From Rhodococcus erythropolis NBRC 15567 (lineage in GTDB: Bacteria; Actinomycetota; Actinomycetes; Mycobacteriales; Mycobacteriaceae): a DNA stretch of 64,000 nt. The translations under genes and the position numbers were made by a program. Location: contig NZ_BCRM01000001.1 of assembly GCF_001552595.1 (NCBI RefSeq), forward strand, positions 682,001 through 746,000, read 5' to 3'. The notes beneath the pieces were generated by a model, which saw only the letters and a program-made list of their open reading frames with translations, was not told the origin of the DNA and made no database searches. Shown in pieces: positions 34,189 through 43,897 of this stretch. How positions within the stretch are numbered: position 1 is the first letter of the stretch; every line of letters begins with the position of its first letter.

Positions 34189-35289
34189 TCACGGCTCCAG
34201 ATTGCGTCGTAGCACGTACTGCTCGAGGCGGTCGATGCCGCGCACTCGTCGCGGACGAAGGTGTCGCAGTTTGAAATTGGCGTCCGAGCCGAGCTGGGTG
34301 GCCAGCTCGGAGTCGATCAGCACGGTGCCGGGGCGAGCGGAGCTGGTCAGGCGCGCGGCCTTGTTGACCACCGAACCGTAGAGATCTCCGAAGCGAACCA
34401 ACGTCGGACCCATGGCCAGACCTACCCGAAGCTGTGGATCGTCGTGATCGGCGAGGACCGCCTGCTGGATCTGCAAGGCGATCTCGGCGGCGTGATGAGG
34501 ACTCTCGGCGGCAAACATGACCTCGTCACCGACGGTCTTGACCACCCAGCCGTAGTTGCGTCCGATGATTTCGGTGGACGCGGACTCGAACCGCTCGAGC
34601 AGATCGTTGAGTTCGGCGGAGTCGAGTCCGCGAGTCAGCGAGGTGTACCCGACGATGTCGGCGAAACCCACCACCAGAACACGACTCGCGACTTCTTCGC
34701 CCGGGTTTCCCACGTTGCGGCCCGTCGACGACGCGACGTGACGCTTCCATACGTACGTCTGCAGAGATTCGACAGCGGGAATGATCTCGGCGCCGAGGCT
34801 CAGAACGACATTTCTGATGGCGTCGGGTTCGTGATCCACCGAGTCCGCAAGCTGATCGATGATGTGTGTGCTGATCAGCGATACCTGCCACTCCGCCAAC
34901 CTCGACATCGACTGTCCGAGAGAACGGGCAGCTGCCACCTCACTGTTCTGCGAGATGACGCCTCGATTGACCATGTCGGTGATGGTCTTGAGGGCGTCGG
35001 CGTCTTGCTGCGTGAACATGACCGCGTCGGGATCCTCGTCGACGGCAAAGCCCATCGCCACCCACAGACGATCGGCGCGCTCGCGTGTCACCCCGGCGAA
35101 TTCCGCGATCTGCGACTGTGTGAAGCAGCGCGGTCCGCCGAGGAGGGACTCCTCGATGTCGGCTTGAATCCGGCTGAGCAGATGAGCATCGACGTCGATC
35201 GGCTCAGCAGCGTGAGATTCAGCAGCGTTAGATTCAGCAGGGGCGGGTTCGGTGACCTCGTCGATCCACTCTGACTCCGAACTGCTCAC
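34189..35289 (-). CDS. Class III adenylate cyclase with N-terminal regulatory domain
   Basis: A 366-residue cytosolic protein. GTG at 35289 follows AGAAGGAG. After a tail with three near-repeats of AESNA/AESHA/AEP, residues about 30-190 form an HTH-like helical regulatory domain similar to mycobacterial Rv2212/Rv1264-type cyclases. The catalytic domain (about 200-360) has metal aspartates in VGFADIVGYTSL and TVGDEVMFAA, the substrate Asp in FGDLYG, and the transition-state Asn and Arg in VNKAARL. It should make cAMP. No membrane segment is seen. Confidence 0.9.
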   Translation of the reverse strand: MSSSESEWIDEVTEPAPAESNAAESHAAEPIDVDAHLLSRIQADIEESLLGGPRCFTQSQIAEFAGVTRERADRLWVAMGFAVDEDPDAVMFTQQDADALKTITDMVNRGVISQNSEVAAARSLGQSMSRLAEWQVSLISTHIIDQLADSVDHEPDAIRNVVLSLGAEIIPAVESLQTYVWKRHVASSTGRNVGNPGEEVASRVLVVGFADIVGYTSLTRGLDSAELNDLLERFESASTEIIGRNYGWVVKTVGDEVMFAAESPHHAAEIALQIQQAVLADHDDPQLRVGLAMGPTLVRFGDLYGSVVNKAARLTSSARPGTVLIDSELATQLGSDANFKLRHLRPRRVRGIDRLEQYVLRRNLEP

Positions 35290-35495
35290 CGTGCTCCTTC
35301 TTGCCGCAACGAATTTCTGTCCACCATCTTCCACGCGGTGCCCCGAGAACAGTACTGAATTGGCCGAACCGCCTACGGATCCTCGGGCCCAGGCGGGCGG
35401 TGAGAGTCAACACGTCGGTGGCTTGTGCAAGAGTTGCCCCGAGAAAAGCACTGTCGATACTGAAATGCACGAGATACTTCTGAAAGGACCTGCGC

Positions 35496-36215
35496 ATGCC
35501 ACCCCGTAGACGTTCCGGCGCTGCCGCATCAACGCCGGATCACCTCACTGCGGACAATCTGGCAGCGCTCGCCACGGCTGTCGCCGAAGGCAAGCGCGCC
35601 ACCGTCTATCTGCGCGAGGCGACTCCCAGCCTGGGGATCGAAGCCGGTACCTCGGCGAAAGTCGTGTCGGTGGACGGCAACACCGTGATGATTCGCCCCA
35701 AGGGCGTGAACGACGAATTGCCTTTCGAGGCAGAGGAATTGCGCATCAACCGCGTCTCCGCGGCACCGGCCAAACCGGCGCCACGGCCCAAACCAGTTGT
35801 GGAGTCCGAGCCCCTGATGGAGCCACTCGTAGAGCCTGTTCGACCGAAGCCGCGTGCGCAGCCTGCACCCGCTCCGGTACCGACTACCACTGCTGCCCCT
35901 GCCGCGACACCTCGTCCGGCCGTCAAGCGTGCGAAGAAACTGCCGGCCGGCATCAGCGTCACCATCCATGCGGGCGCGGACAACGACTGGAGCGTGACGG
36001 TCACACAGGGCGCCAAGCGTCCGGGCAAAGCAGTTCCGGTCGCACCCGATGCAGTCGAGCGAGCTGTCCGCGAGTTGGGTGAGCCCACCGCCATCGAAGC
36101 TGTCGAGTCCATCATCGTCGCTGCACGGGACATGGCTGCAGCGCGAGTCGACGAGTTGAGTCGCCAGCTCGAGGAGGCACGCAAGATGCTCGAAGCGCTC
36201 GGAGCTACCGACTAG
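35496..36215 (+). CDS. Conserved actinobacterial hypothetical protein (DUF6319-like)
   Basis: A 239-residue cytosolic protein. Residues about 15-90 form a small beta-rich domain (ATVYLREATPSLGIEAG, then NTVMIRPKGVNDELPFEAEEL), next a Pro/Ala-rich linker (95-150), then a C-terminal domain (KLPAGISVTIHAGADNDWSV) ending in a coiled coil (MAAARVDELSRQLEEARKML). I do not know a function. The arrangement suggests a nucleic-acid or protein-binding adaptor. Confidence 0.7.
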   Translation: MPPRRRSGAAASTPDHLTADNLAALATAVAEGKRATVYLREATPSLGIEAGTSAKVVSVDGNTVMIRPKGVNDELPFEAEELRINRVSAAPAKPAPRPKPVVESEPLMEPLVEPVRPKPRAQPAPAPVPTTTAAPAATPRPAVKRAKKLPAGISVTIHAGADNDWSVTVTQGAKRPGKAVPVAPDAVERAVRELGEPTAIEAVESIIVAARDMAAARVDELSRQLEEARKMLEALGATD

Positions 36216-36289
36216 AAACGCTGCGTAGGTCCGCACTTTCCGGGGTATGCGTTTTTTGCAGCGGGGAGATTACCGGCGGAGAGATTGTG

Positions 36290-36946
36290 ATGTTGCAGCG
36301 AATTGTTTCGGCTCTGGCAGCGTTGGTCTTGGCACTCGGACTCGGGTTCATCGTCAGCAGCAACGCGGTTGCTGCACCCACGCCCATGGGTGGTGGTTCG
36401 GGCATCATCATCGACAATCAGCTGGTCTGCACGTTGACCACTATCGGGCACGACAACGGCGGCAGACTCGTGGGTATCACCGCAGGTCACTGCGGTGGTC
36501 CTGGATCGTTCGTGATCCCGGAAAGCAACGAGGACGCAGGCGTGGTCGGCACGTTCGTCGAGTCGAACCCGGACCTGGACTACGGGGTCATCCAGTTCGA
36601 TCCGGGCAAGGTCACACCAGTTCGAACGGTGGGCGCGGCAACCATCACCTCGATCGGCGCTCCGGCCAGCTTCCCGGCTACAGCCTGCAAGGAAGGCCGT
36701 ACGACGGGCACGACCTGCGGCGTCGTCTGGGGAGACCTGAGCGCCGACGCATCCACCTGGACTCAGATCTGCGTCGACCACGGTGATTCGGGAGCCCCGG
36801 TCACGGTCGGCACGACGCTGGTCGCGATGGTCAACGCCTACCTCTGGGTACCGTGCCTGGGGCCGGAACTCGGCACCAACATGACCTCCATCGTGGACAC
36901 GATCAATGCCCACGGAGGCGTCGGCGCCGGGTACCGGCCCATCTAG
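36290..36946 (+). CDS. Secreted trypsin-like serine protease
   Basis: A 218-residue S1-family protease with a Sec signal peptide (about residues 1-29, ending NAVAA). The catalytic triad can be placed: His in GITAGHCGG, Asp in ESNPDLDYGVIQF, and Ser in VDHGDSGAPV. Four or more cysteines suggest disulfides. The substrate is unknown. It converges with ilvD with 13 bp between stops. Confidence 0.88.
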   Translation: MLQRIVSALAALVLALGLGFIVSSNAVAAPTPMGGGSGIIIDNQLVCTLTTIGHDNGGRLVGITAGHCGGPGSFVIPESNEDAGVVGTFVESNPDLDYGVIQFDPGKVTPVRTVGAATITSIGAPASFPATACKEGRTTGTTCGVVWGDLSADASTWTQICVDHGDSGAPVTVGTTLVAMVNAYLWVPCLGPELGTNMTSIVDTINAHGGVGAGYRPI

Positions 36947-36959
36947 CAGCGAGCTGGGA

Positions 36960-38654
36960 TCAGCCGCACACTGCTCCACCCGAGGCTGATCCCACGAGCT
37001 TGGAGTACTTGGCCAACACACCACGTGTGTAGCGAGGCGGCAACGGCTCCCAGCCCTTCTTGCGGGCTTCCAATTCGGAGTCGTCGACCAACAATTCGAG
37101 TTGTCCGGTACCCACGTCGAGCCGGATCTGGTCGCCGTCGCGAACGAACGCGATGGGACCGCCGTCGACGGCCTCGGGCGCAACGTGTCCGACACACAGG
37201 CCGGTGGTGCCGCCCGAGAATCGTCCGTCCGTCAACAGCAGGACGTCCTTGCCGAGACCCGCACCCTTGATCGCGCCCGTGATGGCCAGCATCTCACGCA
37301 TTCCGGGACCGCCCTTCGGGCCCTCGTAGCGGATGACAACGACGTCGCCACCAGTGATGGTCCCGTCTTCGAGCGCGTCCATTGCGGCACGTTCACGTTC
37401 GAAAACCCGTGCAGTGCCGACGAATACATCAGACTCGAATCCTGCCGACTTGACCACCGCGCCGCCGGGCGCAAGTGACCCCTTCAGGATCGTGATGCCT
37501 CCGGTCGGGTGAATCGGCTTGTTCATCGCCCGCAGGACCTTGCCGTCCGGATCGGGCGGGGTGATGTGCGCCAGGTTCTCCGCAACAGTCTTGCCGGTGA
37601 CGGTCAGGCAATCTCCGTGCATGAGTCCCGCGTCGAGCAATGCCTTCATGATGACGGGGACGCCGCCGATACGGTCGACGTCCGTCATGACGTGCTTTCC
37701 GAAGGGCTTGACGTCGGCGAGGTGCGGGACCTTCGCGCCGACGCGGGCGAAATCGTCGAGCGTCAGCGGGACGTACGCTTCGTGCGCGATCGCGAGGAGA
37801 TGGAGCACCGCATTGGTGGATCCGCCGAACGCCATGACCACCGCGATGGCGTTCTCGAACGCTTCCTTGGTGAGGATGTCCCTGGCGGTGATGCCCCGAC
37901 GAAGGAGTTCGACAACGGCTTTGCCGCTCTCGCGGGCGAATCCGTCGCGGCGACGGTCCGGCGCGGGCGGTGAAGCGCTGCCGGGCAGCGACATTCCCAT
38001 GGCCTCGGCGGCGCTGGCCATCGTGTTTGCGGTGTACATGCCGCCGCACGCGCCTTCGCCCGGGCAGATCGCCCGTTCGATGGTGTCGACGTCGGCGCGG
38101 CTCATCAGTCCGCGCGAGCAGGCGCCCACAGCCTCGAACGCGTCGATGACGGTGACTTCCCGCTCGCTGCCGTCGGAAAGTTTGGCGACGCCGGGGAGGG
38201 TGGAACCGGCGTAGAGGAACACGCTGGCGAGGTCGAGGCGGGCCGCCGCCATCATCATGCCGGGCAACGACTTGTCGCAGCCGGCGAGAAGAACCGATCC
38301 GTCGAGGCGCTCGGCCTGCATGACGGTCTCGACGCTGTCCGCGATCACTTCACGGGAGACGAGGGAGAAGTGCATGCCCTCGTGACCCATCGAAATGCCG
38401 TCGGAAACGGAGATGGTGCCGAATTCGAGGGGGAATCCACCGGCCTCCCGGACACCTTCCTTGACGGCCTTGGCCAGGCGATCGAGGGACAGGTTGCACG
38501 GCGTGATCTCGTTCCAGGACGAGGCGACGCCGATCTGCGACTTGACCCAGTCGTCGTCACCCATTCCTACTGCACGCAACATGCCGCGCGCTGCGGTCTT
38601 TTCGAGTCCGTCGGTGACGTCACGACTTCTGGGCTTGATGTCGGGTTCGGTCAT
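36960..38654 (-). CDS. ilvD: Dihydroxy-acid dehydratase
   Basis: A 564-residue Fe-S dehydratase of valine, leucine and isoleucine synthesis. The start at 38654 gives [20 protein letters not shown]; longer frames add a basic leader. Seen motifs are [28 protein letters not shown] (cluster cysteine), [14 protein letters not shown] and [17 protein letters not shown]. The C-terminus ends in Cys-Gly. Confidence 0.96.
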   Translation of the reverse strand: MTEPDIKPRSRDVTDGLEKTAARGMLRAVGMGDDDWVKSQIGVASSWNEITPCNLSLDRLAKAVKEGVREAGGFPLEFGTISVSDGISMGHEGMHFSLVSREVIADSVETVMQAERLDGSVLLAGCDKSLPGMMMAAARLDLASVFLYAGSTLPGVAKLSDGSEREVTVIDAFEAVGACSRGLMSRADVDTIERAICPGEGACGGMYTANTMASAAEAMGMSLPGSASPPAPDRRRDGFARESGKAVVELLRRGITARDILTKEAFENAIAVVMAFGGSTNAVLHLLAIAHEAYVPLTLDDFARVGAKVPHLADVKPFGKHVMTDVDRIGGVPVIMKALLDAGLMHGDCLTVTGKTVAENLAHITPPDPDGKVLRAMNKPIHPTGGITILKGSLAPGGAVVKSAGFESDVFVGTARVFERERAAMDALEDGTITGGDVVVIRYEGPKGGPGMREMLAITGAIKGAGLGKDVLLLTDGRFSGGTTGLCVGHVAPEAVDGGPIAFVRDGDQIRLDVGTGQLELLVDDSELEARKKGWEPLPPRYTRGVLAKYSKLVGSASGGAVCG

Positions 38655-38796
38655 TTTCCAAGCATAGGCGTCAGCAGGATGTCTTTCCGGCAGACGAGCG
38701 ACTCGAGTTGCCAACAGACGTCGTCCGTCGTGAATAGACTCGTCGCATCGCAGTCGGGGCTGAGTGTGCAGGTGATTGACGTACAGGGGGATTCAG

Positions 38797-39138
38797 GTGG
38801 AGTCGGAACTGATTTCAGCTTTCGGGTTTGCAGTTCTGGCGGCCGTCTTGACCGGTAGTGGTGTCTTCCTGGTTGTTCTGACGGTTCTGCACGAGATTGC
38901 CCGGTGGAAGGGCCGCTTCGTATCGGTGTGGGTGACTTTCTTTGCCGCACTGCTGATACTGCCTGTGCTGTTCGGTGCGTTGATCGCCGGCTATTCCGCG
39001 TTCTCCGAGATCGACGGGTCCGAGGCTCTGATTCCGCCGGCGTTCTGGATCCTGATCGCGGCCGGGGGTGCACTCGGCGGTTACATCGGAGTCAAGGTCG
39101 GTGTGGTTCGAGGCTCGGCCCTCGACTACCGGTTGTGA
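38797..39138 (+). CDS. Small three-helix membrane protein, unknown function
   Basis: A 113-residue protein with three predicted membrane helices (GFAVLAAVLTGSGVFLVVL, then WVTFFAALLILPVLFGALIAGY, then IPPAFWILIAAGGALGGYIG). GTG at 38797 lies 6 bp after GGGGG. No family was recognised. Confidence 0.68.
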   Translation: MESELISAFGFAVLAAVLTGSGVFLVVLTVLHEIARWKGRFVSVWVTFFAALLILPVLFGALIAGYSAFSEIDGSEALIPPAFWILIAAGGALGGYIGVKVGVVRGSALDYRL

Positions 39139-39207
39139 TCGGGATCGACTCGGTCAAACTTTCAGAGAATCGCAGGCGAAGCCTGGGTGAACATCCCGAA
39201 GCTCTCT

Positions 39208-39221
39208 TGAACGGCCGTTCA
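39208..39221. promoter_or_regulatory. 14-bp palindrome upstream of phoD
   Basis: TGAACGGCCGTTCA is a perfect palindrome 20 bp before the phoD start. Two more half-sites (TGAAC at 39188-39192, GTTCA at 39229-39233) flank it. It is a candidate regulator site; PhoP boxes use GTTCAC repeats but as direct repeats. Confidence 0.4.
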
Positions 39222-39241
39222 GGTGCGGGTTCACTCCTAGC

Positions 39242-40930
39242 GTGCACACGAATGCCTTCGATCGAATATCCAGACGTGGCCTACTGCAGGGATCGGCGGC
39301 TCTCGCCGGCGCAGTAGGTCTCGGTGTCGCTTCGGCGAGCCACGCCGGTGCCGAGGTTCCGGGTGGCAGCCCGGGATTCGCGCACGGCGTGGCATCCGGT
39401 GACCCGTTGCCGGATGCCGTGATCATCTGGACCCGCATCACCCCAACGGCAGACGCAACGCCAGGTTCGGGCGTCGGGGCGGCGGTGACGCTCAACTGGC
39501 AGGTCGCGACCGATGAGGGGTTCGCGAGCGTTGTGGCGTCGGGAAGTGTTGCTGCTTCGGCAGAATCCGATCACACCGCGAAGGTCGACGTCACCGGACT
39601 CGATTCGTCGACGACGTACTGGTACCGATTCACTGCGGGTTCGGCTGTTTCTCCGGTGGGACGCACCCGCACGGCTCCGTCGAACTCGGCAGATCTCGAT
39701 CGTCTCCGCTTCGGCGTCGTGTCCTGCTCCAACTGGGAAGCAGGATATTTCGGTGCTTATCGCCACCTCGCATTCCGCGAAGACCTCGACGCGATCATTC
39801 ATCTCGGTGACTACATCTACGAGTACGGGCAGGGGGAGTACGGCGCGCGGAACGGATCCGTTCGCCTTCACGAGCCGGCCCACGAGATCATTTCGCTGGC
39901 CGACTACCGAATTCGGCACGCGCAGTACAAGACCGACCCGGATCTGGCTGCTCTTCACCTGAAACTCCCGTTCATCACTACGTGGGACGATCACGAATCG
40001 GCCGACAACGCGTACCGGGACGGCGCCGAAAATCACACTCCCGGTATCGAAGGCGATTGGGCAGATCGAAAGGCGAACTCGGCCAAGGCATATTTCGAGT
40101 GGATGCCTGTCCGCCCGTCGGGTAGTGGTTCGAGCGTTCAGCTGTATCGACGGTTCCGCTTCGGGAATCTGGCCGAGATCTCGATGCTCGACCTGCGTAC
40201 CTACCGCGACGAGCAGCCGACGATGAAGCAGGTCGACGATCCGTCACGCACCATTACCGGACGCGCACAGATGGATTGGTTGACCAGCGGAATCGTCACC
40301 TCCCCGACGCAGTGGAACATCGTCGGCAATCCGGTCATGATCACGCCCTGCGTGTTCCCGCCGCTGGAACCGGCGACCACCGCGGCGTTGACCGAACTGG
40401 TGGGAGTGCCGCAGGCCGGTGTCCCGTACAACACGGATCAGTGGGACGGGTACACCGCCGACCGCACCAGGCTTTTCGATGCGATCACCTCGAACGGTGT
40501 GGACAACACCGTCTTCATCACCGGTGACATCCACACGTCGTGGGCTTGCGACCTACCGACCAATGCCGCGAATTACCCAGGCGGGCCGACTGTCGGCGCC
40601 GAGTTCGTCGTCCCGTCGGTGACGTCGCCCAACATCGACGACATGCTGAAAGTGCCGCCGCGAACGGTAACCGTTGCGGCAGAAGAAGCATTCAAGGCAG
40701 TGAACCGACATGTGCGGTACGTCGAACTGGATTCGCACGGCTTCGGCGTATTCGAAATCGCCCGCGAAGGTACTCAGATGGATTGGTACTACGTCGACGA
40801 TCTCACCAATCCACAGAGCAATGCGCACTATGCCGTGAGCTACCGTCTACCGGCAGGCGCGGGCAGTAGAGTCTCGCCCACTTCGGCCGCCCTCGATCAG
40901 GCCTCGTACCGACCAGGAGTCGACCAGTGA
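39242..40930 (+). CDS. phoD: Tat-exported alkaline phosphatase D
   Basis: A 562-residue PhoD-family phosphatase starting at GTG 39242. A twin-arginine signal is present (SRRGLLQGSAALAGAVGLG). The enzyme core begins FAHGVASGDPLPDAVIIWTR, with an N-terminal Ig-like domain and metallophosphatase residues in FGVVSCSNWE, HLGDYIYEYGQ, TWDDHESADNAY and VFITGDIHTSW. It hydrolyses phosphate mono- and diesters outside the membrane with Ca/Fe. The next gene overlaps by four bases. Confidence 0.93.
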   Translation: MHTNAFDRISRRGLLQGSAALAGAVGLGVASASHAGAEVPGGSPGFAHGVASGDPLPDAVIIWTRITPTADATPGSGVGAAVTLNWQVATDEGFASVVASGSVAASAESDHTAKVDVTGLDSSTTYWYRFTAGSAVSPVGRTRTAPSNSADLDRLRFGVVSCSNWEAGYFGAYRHLAFREDLDAIIHLGDYIYEYGQGEYGARNGSVRLHEPAHEIISLADYRIRHAQYKTDPDLAALHLKLPFITTWDDHESADNAYRDGAENHTPGIEGDWADRKANSAKAYFEWMPVRPSGSGSSVQLYRRFRFGNLAEISMLDLRTYRDEQPTMKQVDDPSRTITGRAQMDWLTSGIVTSPTQWNIVGNPVMITPCVFPPLEPATTAALTELVGVPQAGVPYNTDQWDGYTADRTRLFDAITSNGVDNTVFITGDIHTSWACDLPTNAANYPGGPTVGAEFVVPSVTSPNIDDMLKVPPRTVTVAAEEAFKAVNRHVRYVELDSHGFGVFEIAREGTQMDWYYVDDLTNPQSNAHYAVSYRLPAGAGSRVSPTSAALDQASYRPGVDQ

Positions 40931-42201
40931 GTATCGAAGTTTCGCGTCGTAGCGTTCTGATCGGTGGAAGTGTTGTCGCCGGAACGGCATTGCTCGGAAC
41001 GCCCGCTCGCGCGAGCGTTCCCACCAGCGCAGGCATCCCAGACCTGGACGTGCATGTCATCGTCGTCGACGGCATGCGTCCGGACGAGCTGCGATCGGAG
41101 CTCACCCCGACGCTGACCGGGCTTGCGGCCGGCGGTATTCACTACCCGGACGCCAGCGCCATCACGATCGCGGAGACGCTGCCGAATCACACGGCGATGA
41201 TGACGGGAGTGCTGCCGGCGCGTTCGGGAGTGCCTGCAAACTCCGTCTACGATCCGTCCATCGACAAGAAGCGTGACCTCGATCGGCCTTCCGACCTGCA
41301 GGCATCGACGGTTCTGGATCGGGTGCGCACCGAACTCGGATTGACCACTGCGAGTGTGCTGTCGAAGCACTACCTCCACGGGCTGTTCGGTGACCGCGCC
41401 TCACTGGTGTGGGATCCCCAGCCGCTCGTTCCCGGCACGGAGCACGCGCCGGACAACTTCACGATCGACGCCTTGATCCGTATCGTCGGCGGGAACTCGC
41501 CGCGGCTCTCGTTCACCAACCTCGGTGACGTCGATCGGGTTGGGCACCTGGATCTGTCCGGTCCGTCCATCCGGATCGCTCGCACGGCCGCACTTCAGAA
41601 CACCGACAACCAGGTTCGCCGCTTCGTCGACTTCCTTCATGACACGGGTCGCTGGAATCGGAGCATTCTGATCGTGTTGGCCGACCACTCCATGGACTGG
41701 TCGGAGCCCGCGCGGCTCATCGGACTCGATCGACCGCTGAACGCGGACCCGTTGCTGGCAGGCAAGATTCGAATCGCCCAGAACGGTGGCGCAGACCTGA
41801 TCTACTTCGTCGGACCCGATGGCGAACGGGCGGAAGCCGTCAGCCGGATTCAGCAGATCGTGGATGGTGTGGACGGCGTCGAATCCAGCCACCTCCCCGC
41901 CGAATTCGATCTCGGCACCAATGCCGGTGACGTCGTTGCGTTTTGCGCTCAGGGCTGGCGGTTCAGTGATCCGACTCCACTGTCCAACCCGATTCCCGGC
42001 AACCACGGCCATTTCGTGACACTGCCCATCCCGTTCTTCCTCAGCGGCGGGCATCCCGCTCTCGACGGTGGACGGAAGATCGACACGCAGGCTCGCACGA
42101 TCGACGTCGCGCCGACGGTTGCGGCTCTGCTCGGCCTCGGTGCACCTGCCGGCGGCTGGGACGGCGTCGCCCGCACGACGGGCGTGACGCTGAACGTCTA
42201 A
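40927..42201 (+). CDS. Tat-exported alkaline-phosphatase-superfamily phosphodiesterase
   Basis: A 424-residue protein with a Tat-like signal (VSRRSVLIGGSVVAGTALLG). The nucleotide pyrophosphatase/phosphodiesterase fold is supported by VIVVDGMRPDEL (metal), ETLPNHTAMMTGVLPARSG (nucleophile Thr region), NLGDVDRVGH, LADHSMDW and GNHGHF. It probably releases phosphate from nucleotide or lipid esters, in tandem with PhoD (GTGA overlap). It overlaps the converging maleylpyruvate-isomerase-like gene by four bases. Confidence 0.88.
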   Translation: MSIEVSRRSVLIGGSVVAGTALLGTPARASVPTSAGIPDLDVHVIVVDGMRPDELRSELTPTLTGLAAGGIHYPDASAITIAETLPNHTAMMTGVLPARSGVPANSVYDPSIDKKRDLDRPSDLQASTVLDRVRTELGLTTASVLSKHYLHGLFGDRASLVWDPQPLVPGTEHAPDNFTIDALIRIVGGNSPRLSFTNLGDVDRVGHLDLSGPSIRIARTAALQNTDNQVRRFVDFLHDTGRWNRSILIVLADHSMDWSEPARLIGLDRPLNADPLLAGKIRIAQNGGADLIYFVGPDGERAEAVSRIQQIVDGVDGVESSHLPAEFDLGTNAGDVVAFCAQGWRFSDPTPLSNPIPGNHGHFVTLPIPFFLSGGHPALDGGRKIDTQARTIDVAPTVAALLGLGAPAGGWDGVARTTGVTLNV

Positions 42202-42755
42202 CGAGGATCGCGGCCGGTCAGGGCAATCAGCTTGTCCTGCAACGACGCATCGTCAGGAAGATCGACGGGAGCGGAGAACAGGCCGCTCTCGGCGAGCATG
42301 TCGCGCTGCCCGTCGAGGTCGGACCAGACGGCCTCGACGAGGTCTGGATCGAGTCGCTCGTCTGCTCCGACCGCTCGCGCGAGATCCCAGGTGTGGATCG
42401 TGACGTCCGAGGTCTGCTGGCGCAGATAGGGTTCCACCTTCACCGTGCCGTACGAGAGGTGAACGTGGGCACTGAGGTCCGTCGATTTCCACGCTTTGAT
42501 GGCGGCATCGGAGTACTTCTGCCATTCGGTCCACAGGTCGTCCCCGACGGGAACGATGTCCGGTGTCGCCTCGCCGACCGTCAGTCCGGCCAGGAGCGGC
42601 GGTACCCACTGCTGCTCCTCGATGACGTGGCGGACGAGGTGTTCGACGTGCCAGTCGGAGTCGGGCGTGGGTGCGTTCCAGTCCTCGACTGCGGCGAGTC
42701 GTGAACCGAATTCGCGGTGGGCGGTGAGCACGAGTTCGAGCCAATCGAATGCCAT
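42198..42755 (-). CDS. TIGR03086-type mycothiol-dependent DinB-fold protein
   Basis: A 185-residue four-helix-bundle metal-binding protein. His residues suited to metal are in WHVEHLVRHV and VTIHTWDLARAVG. The family includes mycothiol-dependent maleylpyruvate isomerase and mycothiol S-transferases. The exact substrate is unknown. Confidence 0.85.
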   Translation of the reverse strand: MAFDWLELVLTAHREFGSRLAAVEDWNAPTPDSDWHVEHLVRHVIEEQQWVPPLLAGLTVGEATPDIVPVGDDLWTEWQKYSDAAIKAWKSTDLSAHVHLSYGTVKVEPYLRQQTSDVTIHTWDLARAVGADERLDPDLVEAVWSDLDGQRDMLAESGLFSAPVDLPDDASLQDKLIALTGRDPR

Positions 42756-42856
42756 CACTCGAGGGTAACCCGATCAGCGTGACGTTAATCGGTGCGTGAG
42801 GCTTCGATTCGGTGAAGACTGTCGAGGTTGTCGCTTAGTCGAATCGAGGAGTTTTC

Positions 42857-43852
42857 ATGACCGTCCCCACCGTCACTCTGGCCGAAGGTCTCACTGTCAG
42901 CGCCCAGGGATACGGCGCGATGTCCGTCGCCCCTGTCTACGGCCCGGTGGATCCGGCCGAGGCGCTTGCCACATTGCACCATGCGGTGGACATCGGGATC
43001 ACGTTCATCGACACCGCCAACGTGTACGGCGAGGGCTCGAGCGAGCGTGCGGTGGGAGAGCTTCTCAAAGACCGCCGGGACGAAGTGCAGTTGGCGACGA
43101 AGTTCGGTCTGGTCGGCAACATCGCCAACGGTCAGCGCGGGATCAACGGAGACCCGGCCTACGTACCGCAGGCACTCGACGAGTCTCTGGGACGACTCGG
43201 CGTCGATCATGTCGACCTCTACTACTTGCACCGGGTCGACCCGAACGTTCCGATCGAAGACACCGTCGGCGCGATCGCAGAGCAGGTGAAGGCGGGCAAG
43301 GTCCGCAACATCGGCCTGTCCGAGGCGACCGGCGATGAACTGCGTCGTGCGTACGGGGTGCATCCGATCGCGGCGATCCAGTCGGAATGGAGCATCTGGA
43401 GTCGGGACGTCGAGAACAAGGTAGTACCCACCGCCGCGGAACTCGGAGTCGGATTCGTGCCCTTCTCACCTGTGGGCCGAGGCTTCCTGGCGGGATCGTT
43501 CGATGCGGAGACGCTCGGTGACAACGACCTGCGCCGACGCTTCCCACGCTTCTCGGACTCCGCGCTCCCTGCTAATCAGAAGGTTCTCGACGTGGTCCGC
43601 GCCGTCGGTGAGGAGCTCGGCGCGACGCCTGCACAGGTTTCCCTGGCATGGCTCGATGCCAAGGGCCGTCAGTACGGGTTGCCTTCCGTTTCGATTCCCG
43701 GCACGCGGTTCGCTGCACGAGTCACCGAAAACGCCGGAGCGTTGGACATCGTTCTGAGCGAAGACCAGATCGCTCGCCTCGACTCCCTCGCCGCGATCAC
43801 CGAAGGCTTCCGTTCGGCTGATTTGAATTGGGTCTCTCAGGGCCGCGAATAA
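42857..43852 (+). CDS. Aldo/keto reductase
   Basis: A 331-residue NADPH-dependent TIM-barrel reductase. The ATG follows GAGGAG. The catalytic tetrad is visible: Asp and Tyr in DTANVYGEGSSE, Lys in LATKFG and His in YYLHRVDP. The C-terminal IPGTRFAARVTENAGAL binds cofactor. It belongs to the AKR12/13-like group that reduces carbonyls broadly. Confidence 0.92.
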   Translation: MTVPTVTLAEGLTVSAQGYGAMSVAPVYGPVDPAEALATLHHAVDIGITFIDTANVYGEGSSERAVGELLKDRRDEVQLATKFGLVGNIANGQRGINGDPAYVPQALDESLGRLGVDHVDLYYLHRVDPNVPIEDTVGAIAEQVKAGKVRNIGLSEATGDELRRAYGVHPIAAIQSEWSIWSRDVENKVVPTAAELGVGFVPFSPVGRGFLAGSFDAETLGDNDLRRRFPRFSDSALPANQKVLDVVRAVGEELGATPAQVSLAWLDAKGRQYGLPSVSIPGTRFAARVTENAGALDIVLSEDQIARLDSLAAITEGFRSADLNWVSQGRE

Positions 43853-43897
43853 TCATGTCCTGAGCCTTGCGAAAGACAGGAGTAACATACAGACCCG

